Of a stretch of 64,000 bases of DNA, positions 27,381-35,203 are shown one piece after another. This DNA comes from Chitinophaga barathri (GTDB taxonomy: Bacteria > Bacteroidota > Bacteroidia > Chitinophagales > Chitinophagaceae). The notes beneath the pieces were generated by a model that was not told the DNA's origin, ran no database searches, and saw nothing but the letters and a program-made list of their open reading frames with translations. The first letter of the stretch is position 1, and every line of letters begins with the position of its first letter. The stretch spans positions 62,001-126,000 of the forward strand of contig NZ_RMBX01000004.1 of the NCBI RefSeq assembly GCF_003807585.1. The letters run 5' to 3'. Made by a program: the position numbers and the translations under genes.

Positions 27381-29207
27381 ATGGCAAGAATAAAAATCCT
27401 GTTCCTTCTGCTGATCTTCCACGCAGCAGCCTTTGCCCAGCAACACGTATATGTGGAAACGGAATCTTTTACGGAGAAAGGCGGCTGGGTGACAGACCAG
27501 CAGTCGTTTGTAGTGATGGGCTCCTCTTACCTGATGGCGCACGGCATGGGGCGGCCTGTAAAAGATGCCTCCACCACCGTAAGATTCCCCGCCAAAGGAA
27601 AGTACCGCATGTGGGTGCGTACCAAAGACTGGGCGCCGTTCCCCACCGGCCCGGGTAAGTTCACCATCAGCATCGACGGTCAGCAGGCCGGGCAGGTGAT
27701 GGGCGCCAGCGGCAACGATGCCTGGAAATGGTACGATGCCGGTGTGGTGGATATTACGAAAGAAGAAGTGAACCTGGTGATGAAAGATCTGACCGGCTTT
27801 AACGGCCGCTGCGATGCTATTCTTTTCACCGATGCGCTGAAATTCACGCCGCCCAATACGCTCAAAGCCCTCAACGAATTCCGTAACCAGGTGCTGCACA
27901 CTTCCGCAGCTTCTCTGGATGGGGGACAGTTCGATATCGTTATAGTAGGCGGTGGAATGGCAGGCACCTGCGCAGCTATCTCCGCAGCGAGAATGGGCCT
28001 GAAAACCGCACTGATACAGGACCGCCCGGTGTTGGGAGGGAACAATAGCTCGGAGATACGCGTGCATCTCAAAGGTGATGTGGACAAGAACCACTATCCC
28101 AAGCTGGGCCGCATCGTGCGTGAAATGGACAATGGCGACCCCGGTAACGGCAACCCGGACGCAGCGGAATACGGCGATGCGCGGAAGATCTCCATCGTCA
28201 AAGCAGAGAAGAACCTGCATTTGTTCCTCAACACCCACGTGTACAAAGTGGAAATGAAAGACAACAAGATCGCGGCAGTGATCGGCAGGAATATTACCAC
28301 GAACCAGGACACACGTTTCACCGGTACCTATTTTTCCGATTGCACCGGCGATGGTACAGTAGGGTACCTGGCAGGGGCAGATTTTCGTCATGGCCGCGAA
28401 AGCAAAGCTGAAACCGGCGAATCGCTGGCCTCTGAAAAGTCAGACAGCTTTACGCTCGGTACTTCCAACCTCTGGGCTTCCCTGGAAAAAGATACTATTT
28501 CCAGCTTCCCTGAAACGCCCTGGGCTATACAGTTCTCCGACGAATATCATATAGACGATACAAAGGCGGACTGGGAATGGGAAACAGGCTTTGGTAATTT
28601 CAACACCATCACCGACGCGGAAAAGATCCGCGACCATAACCTGCGCGCCATTTACGGCAACTGGTCTTACCTCAAAAAAAATAAAGCCGACAAATACGCA
28701 AAACGTGAACTGGCATGGGTGGCCTACATCGGCGGAAAACGCGAGTCCCGCAGGATCATGGGCGATCACATACTCACGCAGATGGATATCCAGGAAGGGA
28801 AGTTTTACCCTGACGGCACCGTTACCGCCACCTGGACCATCGACCTGCATTTCCCCGATGAAAAGAACAGCAAATATTTTGAAGGCCAGGAATTTTTCGC
28901 GGGCACCAAACACATCAGGGTAGCCCCTTACACGATCCCGTACCGCTGCCTGTACAGCCGCAACATCTCCAACCTGTTTATGGCGGGCAGAAACATCAGC
29001 ACCACGCATGTTGCTTTCGGCAGCACAAGGGTGATGCGCACCTGTGGCATGATGGGAGAAGTGGTAGGTTTTGCCGCGGCGGTGGCCAAAAAATACAACA
29101 CCACACCCAAAGGCGTGTATACGGATCACCTGGCGGAGCTGATGGCCATCATCAAAGATGAAACGCCGCCACAGCAAACCCTGCAAAATCCTCCCGCCGG
29201 AAAATGA
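27381..29207 (+). CDS. Secreted FAD-dependent oxidoreductase (FAD_oxidored family)
   Basis: 608 residues, one base after the previous stop. The signal peptide is IKILFLLLIFHAAAFAQQ. An N-terminal beta-rich domain (about 22-150) with VYVETESFTEKGGWV and a strand pattern like a carbohydrate-binding sandwich precedes the Rossmann motif FDIVIVGGGMAGTCAAI (about 178-194) and the GGNNSSEIRVHL block. The C-terminal FAD block is NLFMAGRNISTTHVAFGSTR plus MRTCGMMGEVVGFAAA. This family is often found in glycan loci of Bacteroidota, but its reactions are mostly uncharacterised. Export of a free-FAD enzyme, together with ApbE and a TGAT protein, suggests an oxidation step outside the cytoplasm whose electrons go to a flavin carrier. 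That link is inference. Confidence 0.85.
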   Translation: MARIKILFLLLIFHAAAFAQQHVYVETESFTEKGGWVTDQQSFVVMGSSYLMAHGMGRPVKDASTTVRFPAKGKYRMWVRTKDWAPFPTGPGKFTISIDGQQAGQVMGASGNDAWKWYDAGVVDITKEEVNLVMKDLTGFNGRCDAILFTDALKFTPPNTLKALNEFRNQVLHTSAASLDGGQFDIVIVGGGMAGTCAAISAARMGLKTALIQDRPVLGGNNSSEIRVHLKGDVDKNHYPKLGRIVREMDNGDPGNGNPDAAEYGDARKISIVKAEKNLHLFLNTHVYKVEMKDNKIAAVIGRNITTNQDTRFTGTYFSDCTGDGTVGYLAGADFRHGRESKAETGESLASEKSDSFTLGTSNLWASLEKDTISSFPETPWAIQFSDEYHIDDTKADWEWETGFGNFNTITDAEKIRDHNLRAIYGNWSYLKKNKADKYAKRELAWVAYIGGKRESRRIMGDHILTQMDIQEGKFYPDGTVTATWTIDLHFPDEKNSKYFEGQEFFAGTKHIRVAPYTIPYRCLYSRNISNLFMAGRNISTTHVAFGSTRVMRTCGMMGEVVGFAAAVAKKYNTTPKGVYTDHLAELMAIIKDETPPQQTLQNPPAGK

Positions 29208-30145
29208 TGTACCTGGCCGCTATATGGATGCTGCTGCAAAACGGCCCTCTGGTGAAGCTGGAAGGCTTTGCGCAGGGCACAGTATGGCATATGCAATACG
29301 AAGACGGCGGCCGGCGAAACTTTAAAACACAGGCGGATTCTATTTTCGAGGTCATAGATGGAGCTTTGTCTACATACCGGGCTGATTCCGAAATATCTTC
29401 ATTCAACCAGTTTGAGGATTGGCGGTTTCAGTCCGGTCATTTTTATGAAGTATTACAGCACTCGGCGGACATCTACAAAGCCACCGGCGGCGCATTTGAC
29501 CCCACCGTGATGCCCCTGGTGGAAGCCTATCGCGAAGGCAAACGCAGCGGCCGCGACTGGACGTGGAAGGCGGATTCGTTGCTGCAATATGTAGGTTTTC
29601 AGTACATTTTTTTCGACAGGGAAACCGTGCGCAAGACCAAACCTGATGTACGCCTGGACTTTGACGGCATTGCACAGGGGTACACGGTGGACGTGCTCGC
29701 CCGTTATCTTGAAGCGCAAGGCGTACAGCGGTATATGACTGAAGTGGGCGGCGAAGTGAGATGTAAGGGAACGTGGGAGATCGGCATTGAAGACCCGCAG
29801 CAGCCGGGGAAAGCTCTGCTCGGGATAAAGCTGACCGACGCGGCCATTAGTACTGCCGGTAACTACCAGAATTTTTACACGGCCAATGGCCGGACCTACG
29901 GTCATATCATTCACCCCAAAATAGGCTTTGTCCATCCCGATTCATTGCTGAGCGCCACCATCATTGCGCCGGATGCCGTTACGGCCGATGGTTTTGATAC
30001 GCCTTGCCTGGTATTGGGTTTTGAAGGCAGCAAACAGCTGTTGCGGCGCGAAAAGAACCTTCAGGCCATTCTCCTTTACAAAGATCACAACGGCCATACG
30101 GCTGTTTATATGACCGATGGCATCAAGGCCCTGGTGGTACGGTAA
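29204..30145 (+). CDS. apbE: FAD:protein FMN transferase
   Basis: 313 residues, overlapping the oxidoreductase stop in ATGA style (29204, or 29207 for the second Met). ApbE uses FAD to attach FMN covalently to Thr or Ser of exported proteins. Family blocks are present: TYRADSEISSFN, GAFDPTVMPLVEA, LDFDGIAQGYTVDVLARYL (the usual form is DxGGIAKGYAVD; here one Gly is Asp), VGGEVRCKG, AISTAGNYQNFY and YGHIIHPKIG. The hydrophobic N-terminus is short (MMYLAAIWMLL), suggesting a weak signal or anchor. Its position inside a SusCD run with no Rnf, Nqr or Nos genes indicates a dedicated local substrate, most likely the TGAT-bearing protein two genes upstream. Confidence 0.92.
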   Translation: MMYLAAIWMLLQNGPLVKLEGFAQGTVWHMQYEDGGRRNFKTQADSIFEVIDGALSTYRADSEISSFNQFEDWRFQSGHFYEVLQHSADIYKATGGAFDPTVMPLVEAYREGKRSGRDWTWKADSLLQYVGFQYIFFDRETVRKTKPDVRLDFDGIAQGYTVDVLARYLEAQGVQRYMTEVGGEVRCKGTWEIGIEDPQQPGKALLGIKLTDAAISTAGNYQNFYTANGRTYGHIIHPKIGFVHPDSLLSATIIAPDAVTADGFDTPCLVLGFEGSKQLLRREKNLQAILLYKDHNGHTAVYMTDGIKALVVR

Positions 30146-30161
30146 TTGTGATCATCAAGGC

Positions 30162-30668
30162 ATGAAACAGCCCATTTTATACATCGTAGGCGCCTGCCTG
30201 TTAATGGCCTGCGCCGGCCGGCAGCAGCCGCAGCAAACGGATTCCGTGGCCGTAATGCCCACGGAAGATTCCGCCTTACAGACCACCGGTGCAAACCCGC
30301 CGGCCGTCAGCACGGAAGAACAGGAATTCCGCACTTTTTTCACTTCCCTGCGTGAGCTTTCAGACGGTACGCACGATACGCTTTTGCGCAGCATGGTGTA
30401 TTTCCCGCTACCGCTGGATACGGTCAAAAAGACCCTGGCCAAAAAAGACTACCGTAAGTTATTCAGCGCCAAAATGCAGCAGAAACTCCATGCGGTCACT
30501 GATGAAAATATTACCAGGGTTGAGGAGAATCTGCCCGGTGAATATAACGAGCGCCTGCGCCGGATGACGGACAGCGGCACCGCCATGTACAGCGTGAAGA
30601 TGGACGATACCACCCTCATTTTCGGGAAGGTAAGCGGGCAGTACAAAATGATCGCACTCAAGCGGTAG
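30162..30668 (+). CDS. Small lipoprotein, function unknown
   Basis: 168 residues from the ATG at 30162; the longer frame from 30117 overlaps apbE and lacks signal features. The lipobox LLMAC gives Cys-17, followed by a Gln/Ser/Thr-rich linker to about residue 55 and a compact mixed alpha/beta domain. Visible patterns are PLDTVKKTLAKKDYRKLFS and MYSVKMDDTTLIFGKVSGQYKMIALKR separated by linkers; I do not recognise a family. It is 16 bases after apbE and 18 before the GH130 gene, so it is part of the same run. Confidence 0.8.
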   Translation: MKQPILYIVGACLLMACAGRQQPQQTDSVAVMPTEDSALQTTGANPPAVSTEEQEFRTFFTSLRELSDGTHDTLLRSMVYFPLPLDTVKKTLAKKDYRKLFSAKMQQKLHAVTDENITRVEENLPGEYNERLRRMTDSGTAMYSVKMDDTTLIFGKVSGQYKMIALKR

Positions 30669-30686
30669 TTTTCGTATATTAAACGT

Positions 30687-31832
30687 ATGAACATTCCACG
30701 CATCTCATTGATAACCCTGCTGATGCTGCTGGCGTTAGGCAGCGCGGCGCAAAACACCCTGCCCGATTGGGCGCTGGGCGGTTTTGTACGTGTACGCGGG
30801 AAAAATCCCGTCATTTCCCCCTATAACAACACCTATTTCTGGTGCCCCATGCAAAAGGATTCCATTGCCTGGGAATCCAACGATACCTTCAATCCCGCCG
30901 CCACCGTTCTTAAAAAAGACATCGTGGTACTGTACAGGGCGGAGGACAAAAGCGGCCAGGGCATTGGCCGGAGGACTTCCCGCATCGGGTATGCCATCAG
31001 CCGAAATGGCACCGGTTTCACGCGGAACCCCACGCCGGTATTGTATCCATCGGAAGACAACCAGCGGCAATACGAATTCCCCGGCGGCTGCGAAGATCCG
31101 CGTGTGGCCGTGACCGGAGACGGCCTGTATGTAATGCTGTACACGCAATGGAACCGCAGCGTGGCCCGGCTGGGTGTAGCTACTTCCCGCGATCTGATTC
31201 ACTGGGAAAAACACGGGCCCGCTTTTGAGAACGCGTATGACGGGAAATTCCTGGAGCACTGGAGCAAATCGGCTTCCATCGTAACGCAGGTGCGGCAGGG
31301 CAGGCAGGTGATCACCAAAGTAAACGGGAAATATTTTATGTACTGGGGCGAGCACGGCGTATATGGCGCCACTTCGGAAAACCTGCTGGACTGGTCGCCC
31401 ATCCTGGACGATACCGGCGGGATAAAGCCATTTATAAGCCCGAGAAAGGGATATTTCGACAGTGATCTGACCGAATGCGGCCCGCCCGCCGTGATCACGG
31501 ATAAAGGCATCCTTTTGCTATATAACGGGAAAAACAGCGCCGGCAAAAACGGCGACAGCCGCTTTAACGGGAACGCCTATTGCGCCGGCCAGGTCCTATT
31601 CGACAAAAACGATCCTACCAAACCCATCGCCCGGCTGGATGTGCCTTTTCTCCGCCCGATGGAAGCCTTTGAAAAAAGCGGGCAGTACAAAGACGGGACG
31701 GTGTTCATCGAAGGGCTGGTATACCACCGCAAAAAGTGGTTCCTGTATTACGGCTGCGCGGATTCGAGGGTGGCCGTGGCCATATTCGACCCCAAACATC
31801 CCCTTCCCGGGGACCCTGTACCCGCGAAGTGA
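30687..31832 (+). CDS. Secreted GH130-family mannoside phosphorylase or mannosidase
   Basis: 381 residues with a signal peptide (ISLITLLMLLALGSAAQ). A five-bladed propeller fold is indicated by ARNPVI-like RGKNPVISPYN, NPAATVLKKDIVVLYRAED, the hallmark GGCEDPRVAV (about residues 131-140), THWEK-like LIHWEKHGPAF, TECGPPAVITDKGILLLYNG and the late FIEGLVYHRKKWFLYYGCAD. Most GH130 members phosphorolyse beta-mannosides inside the cell, whereas an exported subgroup hydrolyses them. The signal peptide here favours the hydrolytic, extracytoplasmic type. This makes beta-mannosides the best substrate guess for the whole SusCD locus. It is the last gene before a 102-base gap with a new promoter candidate. 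Confidence 0.87.
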   Translation: MNIPRISLITLLMLLALGSAAQNTLPDWALGGFVRVRGKNPVISPYNNTYFWCPMQKDSIAWESNDTFNPAATVLKKDIVVLYRAEDKSGQGIGRRTSRIGYAISRNGTGFTRNPTPVLYPSEDNQRQYEFPGGCEDPRVAVTGDGLYVMLYTQWNRSVARLGVATSRDLIHWEKHGPAFENAYDGKFLEHWSKSASIVTQVRQGRQVITKVNGKYFMYWGEHGVYGATSENLLDWSPILDDTGGIKPFISPRKGYFDSDLTECGPPAVITDKGILLLYNGKNSAGKNGDSRFNGNAYCAGQVLFDKNDPTKPIARLDVPFLRPMEAFEKSGQYKDGTVFIEGLVYHRKKWFLYYGCADSRVAVAIFDPKHPLPGDPVPAK

Positions 31833-31880
31833 TCCGGGTATTTGCGGAACGCCTGTCCTGCGCCGCTTATCATTTGCCCC

Positions 31881-31910
31881 TTGCATAAGCCGGATAATTG
31901 CCTAGTTTTA
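31881..31910 (+). promoter_or_regulatory. Candidate Bacteroidota-type promoter for the amidohydrolase gene
   Basis: TTG at 31881-31883 and TAGTTTTA (7 of 8 to TAnnTTTG) at 31903-31910 are 19 bases apart, as expected for the major sigma factor of Bacteroidota. The ATG at 31935 follows 24 bases later, suggesting separate transcription from the upstream glycan run. Confidence 0.45.
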
Positions 31911-31934
31911 GCGTACTATCTTATAATCGACCGT

Positions 31935-33020
31935 ATGTTTAAAATCAATGCCCTCCTTTGCCCTTTAGTACTGGCCGCAGGTTTGCTGCATGGCCAGCAG
32001 AAAATGGACTTCGAAAAGTACGACCCGGTATCCACCCTCGTAGTACCCAAACATCCCCTCAAAAAAGCCAAATTCCCTTTCATTGACGTGCATAACCACC
32101 AGTGGAGCCTGGGCTCCGGCAACCTGGACAACCTGGTAAAGGACATGGATGCCCTGAACATGAAAGTAATGGTGAATCTCAGCGGAGGCAATGGCAGCGG
32201 GCTGAAAAAAATGGCTGACAACGTAAAGGCCAATGCGCCTAAACGTTTTATCATATTCCACAATATCGATTTTGGCGGCATCGGTGAGGAAGGCTGGACA
32301 GCTAAAGCCGTGAAACAGCTCCAGGCCGACTATGACGCCGGGGCAAACGGCCTGAAGGTATTCAAAAACCTGGGCCTCAGCGTAAAGGACAAAAGCGGCA
32401 AACGCGTAACCGTGGACGATCCCCGGCTGGACGCCATCTGGGACAAATGCGCTGAACTGAAGATCCCCGTGCTGATACATACCGCAGATCCCAAACCTTT
32501 CTGGGACGATATGGACGATCATAACGAACGCTGGCTGGAACTGGCCACCCATCCCGGCCGCAAAAGAGGGGCGGACAATCCCGCACCCTGGGAAACCCTC
32601 ATTGCGGAGCAGCACCGTATGTTCAAAAAACATCCCCGCACCACCTTTATCGATGCACACTTCGGCTGGTATGCAAACGATCTGGGCCACCTCTCCAAAC
32701 TGATGGACGACATGCCGAACATCGTTGTGGAATTCGGCGCTGTGATCGCGGAACTGGGTCGGCAGCCCAAAATGGCCCGGCAGTTTTTTGAAAAATACCA
32801 GGACCGGATACTTTTCGGCAAAGACTCCTGGCAGCCGGAAGAATACGCCACTTATTTCCGCGTACTGGAAACGGCGGACGAATATTTCCCCTACCACAAA
32901 AAATATCATGCCTTCTGGGCCATGTACGGTATGAACCTGCCGGATGACATCCTGCGCAAGGTTTATTACAAAAACGCCCTCCGCATCATCCCCCGGATCG
33001 ATAAATCCCTGTTCCCCTGA
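31935..33020 (+). CDS. Secreted amidohydrolase-family metal hydrolase
   Basis: 361 residues from the ATG at 31935; a TTG at 31842 is upstream of the promoter candidate and unlikely. A signal peptide is present (INALLCPLVLAAGLLHGQQ). The TIM-barrel metal site of the amidohydrolase_2 family is seen in FIDVHNHQW (HxH, about residues 55-63), PVLIHTADPKPFW, TFIDAHFGW and LFGKDSW (metal-binding Asp). Family members are decarboxylases, lactonases or amidases; the reaction here cannot be fixed. Secretion is less usual for the family. It follows the GH130 gene and may act on products of the same locus, or be independent. Confidence 0.87.
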   Translation: MFKINALLCPLVLAAGLLHGQQKMDFEKYDPVSTLVVPKHPLKKAKFPFIDVHNHQWSLGSGNLDNLVKDMDALNMKVMVNLSGGNGSGLKKMADNVKANAPKRFIIFHNIDFGGIGEEGWTAKAVKQLQADYDAGANGLKVFKNLGLSVKDKSGKRVTVDDPRLDAIWDKCAELKIPVLIHTADPKPFWDDMDDHNERWLELATHPGRKRGADNPAPWETLIAEQHRMFKKHPRTTFIDAHFGWYANDLGHLSKLMDDMPNIVVEFGAVIAELGRQPKMARQFFEKYQDRILFGKDSWQPEEYATYFRVLETADEYFPYHKKYHAFWAMYGMNLPDDILRKVYYKNALRIIPRIDKSLFP

Positions 33021-33055
33021 TGCTTTTCAAACTGCAATAACCGTAAATTGCAGGT

Positions 33056-33520
33056 ATGCAGTATAAAATGGCAAATCCCGTCAGGGGCACGATCGGCGAA
33101 ATAAAATACCGCTGCCGCATAGAATGGCGCAATGGCACTTTTATTGCGGACGAGCCGCCATCCTCGGGCGGGGAAGATACGGGGCCGGATCCCTTCACGC
33201 TGTTCCTTTCCTCCGTGGTGTCCTGCACGCTGGCCACGCTCCGCATGTATATCGACCGCAAAGGCTGGAACATTCCCAACATCGCCATAAACGCCAATCT
33301 CCGGCAGGCTACCCGCAACGGGCAGCTGGTGACGCATGTGGACAAGGACCTGTATTTTCTGAGCCCCGTCAGCAACGAGCAGCGGGAAAAACTGATCAGC
33401 ATTGCTAAAGCATGCCCCGTATCCAGGATGCTGGAAGGCGACATCATACTCACCACCCTGGTGGGTGAAACACCGGAAGTCTCCGCAGAAATGCTGCCAC
33501 GAACAACCATTGATTCCTGA
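33056..33520 (+). CDS. OsmC-family protein
   Basis: 154 residues. The OsmC/Ohr fold is recognised from PDPFTLFLSSVVSCTLATLR-like GPDPFTLFLSSVVSC (about residues 42-56), with the first reactive Cys in VVSCTLA, and the second in IAKACPVSRML (about 120-130), the two cysteines used for peroxide reduction. The Arg of this family is harder to place. There is no signal peptide. It is 16 bases upstream of the acyl-CoA dehydrogenase gene, probably in one transcript. YhfA-like or OsmC-like assignment is open. Confidence 0.9.
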   Translation: MQYKMANPVRGTIGEIKYRCRIEWRNGTFIADEPPSSGGEDTGPDPFTLFLSSVVSCTLATLRMYIDRKGWNIPNIAINANLRQATRNGQLVTHVDKDLYFLSPVSNEQREKLISIAKACPVSRMLEGDIILTTLVGETPEVSAEMLPRTTIDS

Positions 33521-33536
33521 TTTAAACTGAAACGAT

Positions 33537-34898
33537 ATGGCCGGAACTTTTGAGAAGATCAAACAGGCTTACAAGCTGTTCAAAACCATCGATTTTGAGA
33601 AACTGGACAAGCTAAGCCGCAAAGTGGACCTGCAAAAGGTAATGGACGGTTTTTCAAAGCTGGACGATGCCCAGCTGAAAGGCCTGATGAAAATGATGGA
33701 CGGCGGCGGGCAAAAGAAAAAAGAACTGCCCGAGATCAACGGCGACTTCTACGAGCTGCACCTGCGGCTGAATGAAGAAGACCGCGCCCTGCAACTCAAA
33801 GTGCGCGAGTTCATGGAAAAAGAGATCAAACCGCTGGTGAACAACTACTGGCTGCACGACGAATTCCCTTACGAGATCATTCCAAAATTCGCGGAGCTGA
33901 ACCTTTGCGGCGTTACGTATAAAGGATATGGCTGCCCGGGCAAGTCATTCCTCATGGAAGGGATCATTGCCATGGAAATGGCCCGCGTGGATTCGTCCAT
34001 CGCCACTTTCTTCGGCGTGCAGAGCGGTCTGGCCATGGGCTCCATTTACATGTGCGGCTCCGAGGCGCAGAAGGAGGAATGGTTGCCTAAGATGCAGCAG
34101 TTGCAGGCCATCGGCGCATTCGGGCTTACCGAGCCTGAAGTAGGCTCCGGCGCGGCGGGCGGCCTCACGGTCACTGCCAAACGTACTGCGGACGGCTGGG
34201 TACTGAACGGTCAGAAAAAATGGATCGGCAATGCGCCTTTCGCGGATGTGACGATCGTGTGGGCGCGCGACCTGGATGACGGGCAGGTAAAAGGTTTCCT
34301 GGTGAGAAAGGGTACACCCGGTTTTGCCGTGGAAAAGATCAAAGGAAAAATGGCGCTGCGCATTGTGCAGAACGGGCTTATTACGATGACGGACTGCGTA
34401 GTGGAAGAAAAAGACCGCTTGCAGAACGCCAATTCCTTTAAAGATACCGCCCGTGTATTGCAGATGACCCGTGCGGGCGTAGCCTGGATGGCTGTAGGCT
34501 GCGCGCGCGGCGCCTACGAAAACGCGCTGGACTATACGCGTAAACGCAAACAGTTCGGCAAACCTATTGCATCGTTCCAGCTGATACAGAACCACCTGGT
34601 GGAAATGCTCTCCAACCTTACCGCCATGCAGTCGCTGGTGTTCAGGCTGTCTGAGCTCCAGGACCAGGGCATGCTCCGCGACGAACACGCTTCGCTCGCC
34701 AAAGTGTTCTGCTCGCTTCGCACGAGGGATATTGTGAGCAAAGCGCGCGAAGTGATGGGCGGCAACGGCATTTTGCTGGAATATAACGTGGCGCGGTTTG
34801 TAGCCGATGCGGAAGCGATCTATTCCTACGAAGGCACCAAAGAGATCAACTCGCTGATCGTGGGAAGGGCGATTACGGGCTTCAGCGCATTTGTATAA
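33537..34898 (+). CDS. Acyl-CoA dehydrogenase, glutaryl-CoA dehydrogenase-like
   Basis: 453 residues, about 60 longer than the usual 390. Residues 1-65 are an extra N-terminal, highly charged helical segment rich in Lys/Asp/Leu (for example KLDKLSRKVDLQKVM). The enzyme core has FGLTEPEVGSGAAGG (FAD/substrate site), GQKKWIGNAPFAD, RKRKQFGKPIASFQ, REVMGGNGI, and the catalytic Glu in YEGTKEINSLIVGRAITG, the last block closest to glutaryl-CoA dehydrogenase. The expected reaction is FAD-linked oxidation of an acyl-CoA, possibly with decarboxylation. The electron acceptor would be ETF, which is not in the window. A strong terminator follows 20 bases after the stop. Confidence 0.9.
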   Translation: MAGTFEKIKQAYKLFKTIDFEKLDKLSRKVDLQKVMDGFSKLDDAQLKGLMKMMDGGGQKKKELPEINGDFYELHLRLNEEDRALQLKVREFMEKEIKPLVNNYWLHDEFPYEIIPKFAELNLCGVTYKGYGCPGKSFLMEGIIAMEMARVDSSIATFFGVQSGLAMGSIYMCGSEAQKEEWLPKMQQLQAIGAFGLTEPEVGSGAAGGLTVTAKRTADGWVLNGQKKWIGNAPFADVTIVWARDLDDGQVKGFLVRKGTPGFAVEKIKGKMALRIVQNGLITMTDCVVEEKDRLQNANSFKDTARVLQMTRAGVAWMAVGCARGAYENALDYTRKRKQFGKPIASFQLIQNHLVEMLSNLTAMQSLVFRLSELQDQGMLRDEHASLAKVFCSLRTRDIVSKAREVMGGNGILLEYNVARFVADAEAIYSYEGTKEINSLIVGRAITGFSAFV

Positions 34899-34918
34899 AA
34901 ACATTTCTGATGAAATAG

Positions 34919-34946
34919 AAGGCGCCTTTACATGGGCGCCTTTTTT
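34919..34946 (+). terminator. Intrinsic terminator after the acyl-CoA dehydrogenase
   Basis: AAGGCGCC (34919-34926) and GGCGCCTT (34935-34942) form an 8-bp stem with an 8-base loop and a T-run to 34946. Confidence 0.93.
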
Positions 34947-35203
34947 ATGCAATAGAAGCCCGGATATGATAGTATTTTGCTTTTTGCTTGAAAATTACCT
35001 GGCAATTACAGGAAACCTGTATGGTACCTATAGAAGAGGTATAGGGAAGGCGGAGTTAAGGTGGAGATGAGGTGGACTTGATCCGTAGTAAAAATGGTTA
35101 ATATTCCATCAGGGTCGGAGGGAGGTTGCTTTTTGCTTTTCATCCGGTAAAATCCACAGATGATGTAAATGATTTTCTTGCCCTGAGTTTTTAATATGGC
35201 CGT
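34947..35203. other. Convergent intergenic region with 11-bp repeats
   Basis: There is no gene here. It lies between the terminator of the acyl-CoA dehydrogenase and the 3' end of the minus-strand permease. The only structure seen is the short 11-bp-period array at 35037-35080. No hairpin terminator for the permease was found. Confidence 0.5.
35037..35080 (+). repeat. Tandem array of four 11-bp units
   Basis: Four consecutive 11-base units beginning AGG(T/C), with the last two AGGTGGAGATG and AGGTGGACTTG. They have the same unit length as the array at 12319-12406, and both contain GGACTT. Degeneracy is high in the first unit. Confidence 0.6.

Noticed and set aside
27171..28391. 406-codon minus-strand ORF across the TGAT protein and FAD oxidoreductase genes
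   Set aside because: Antisense shadow over two well-supported genes, with a His/Cys/Val-rich translation typical of such shadows.
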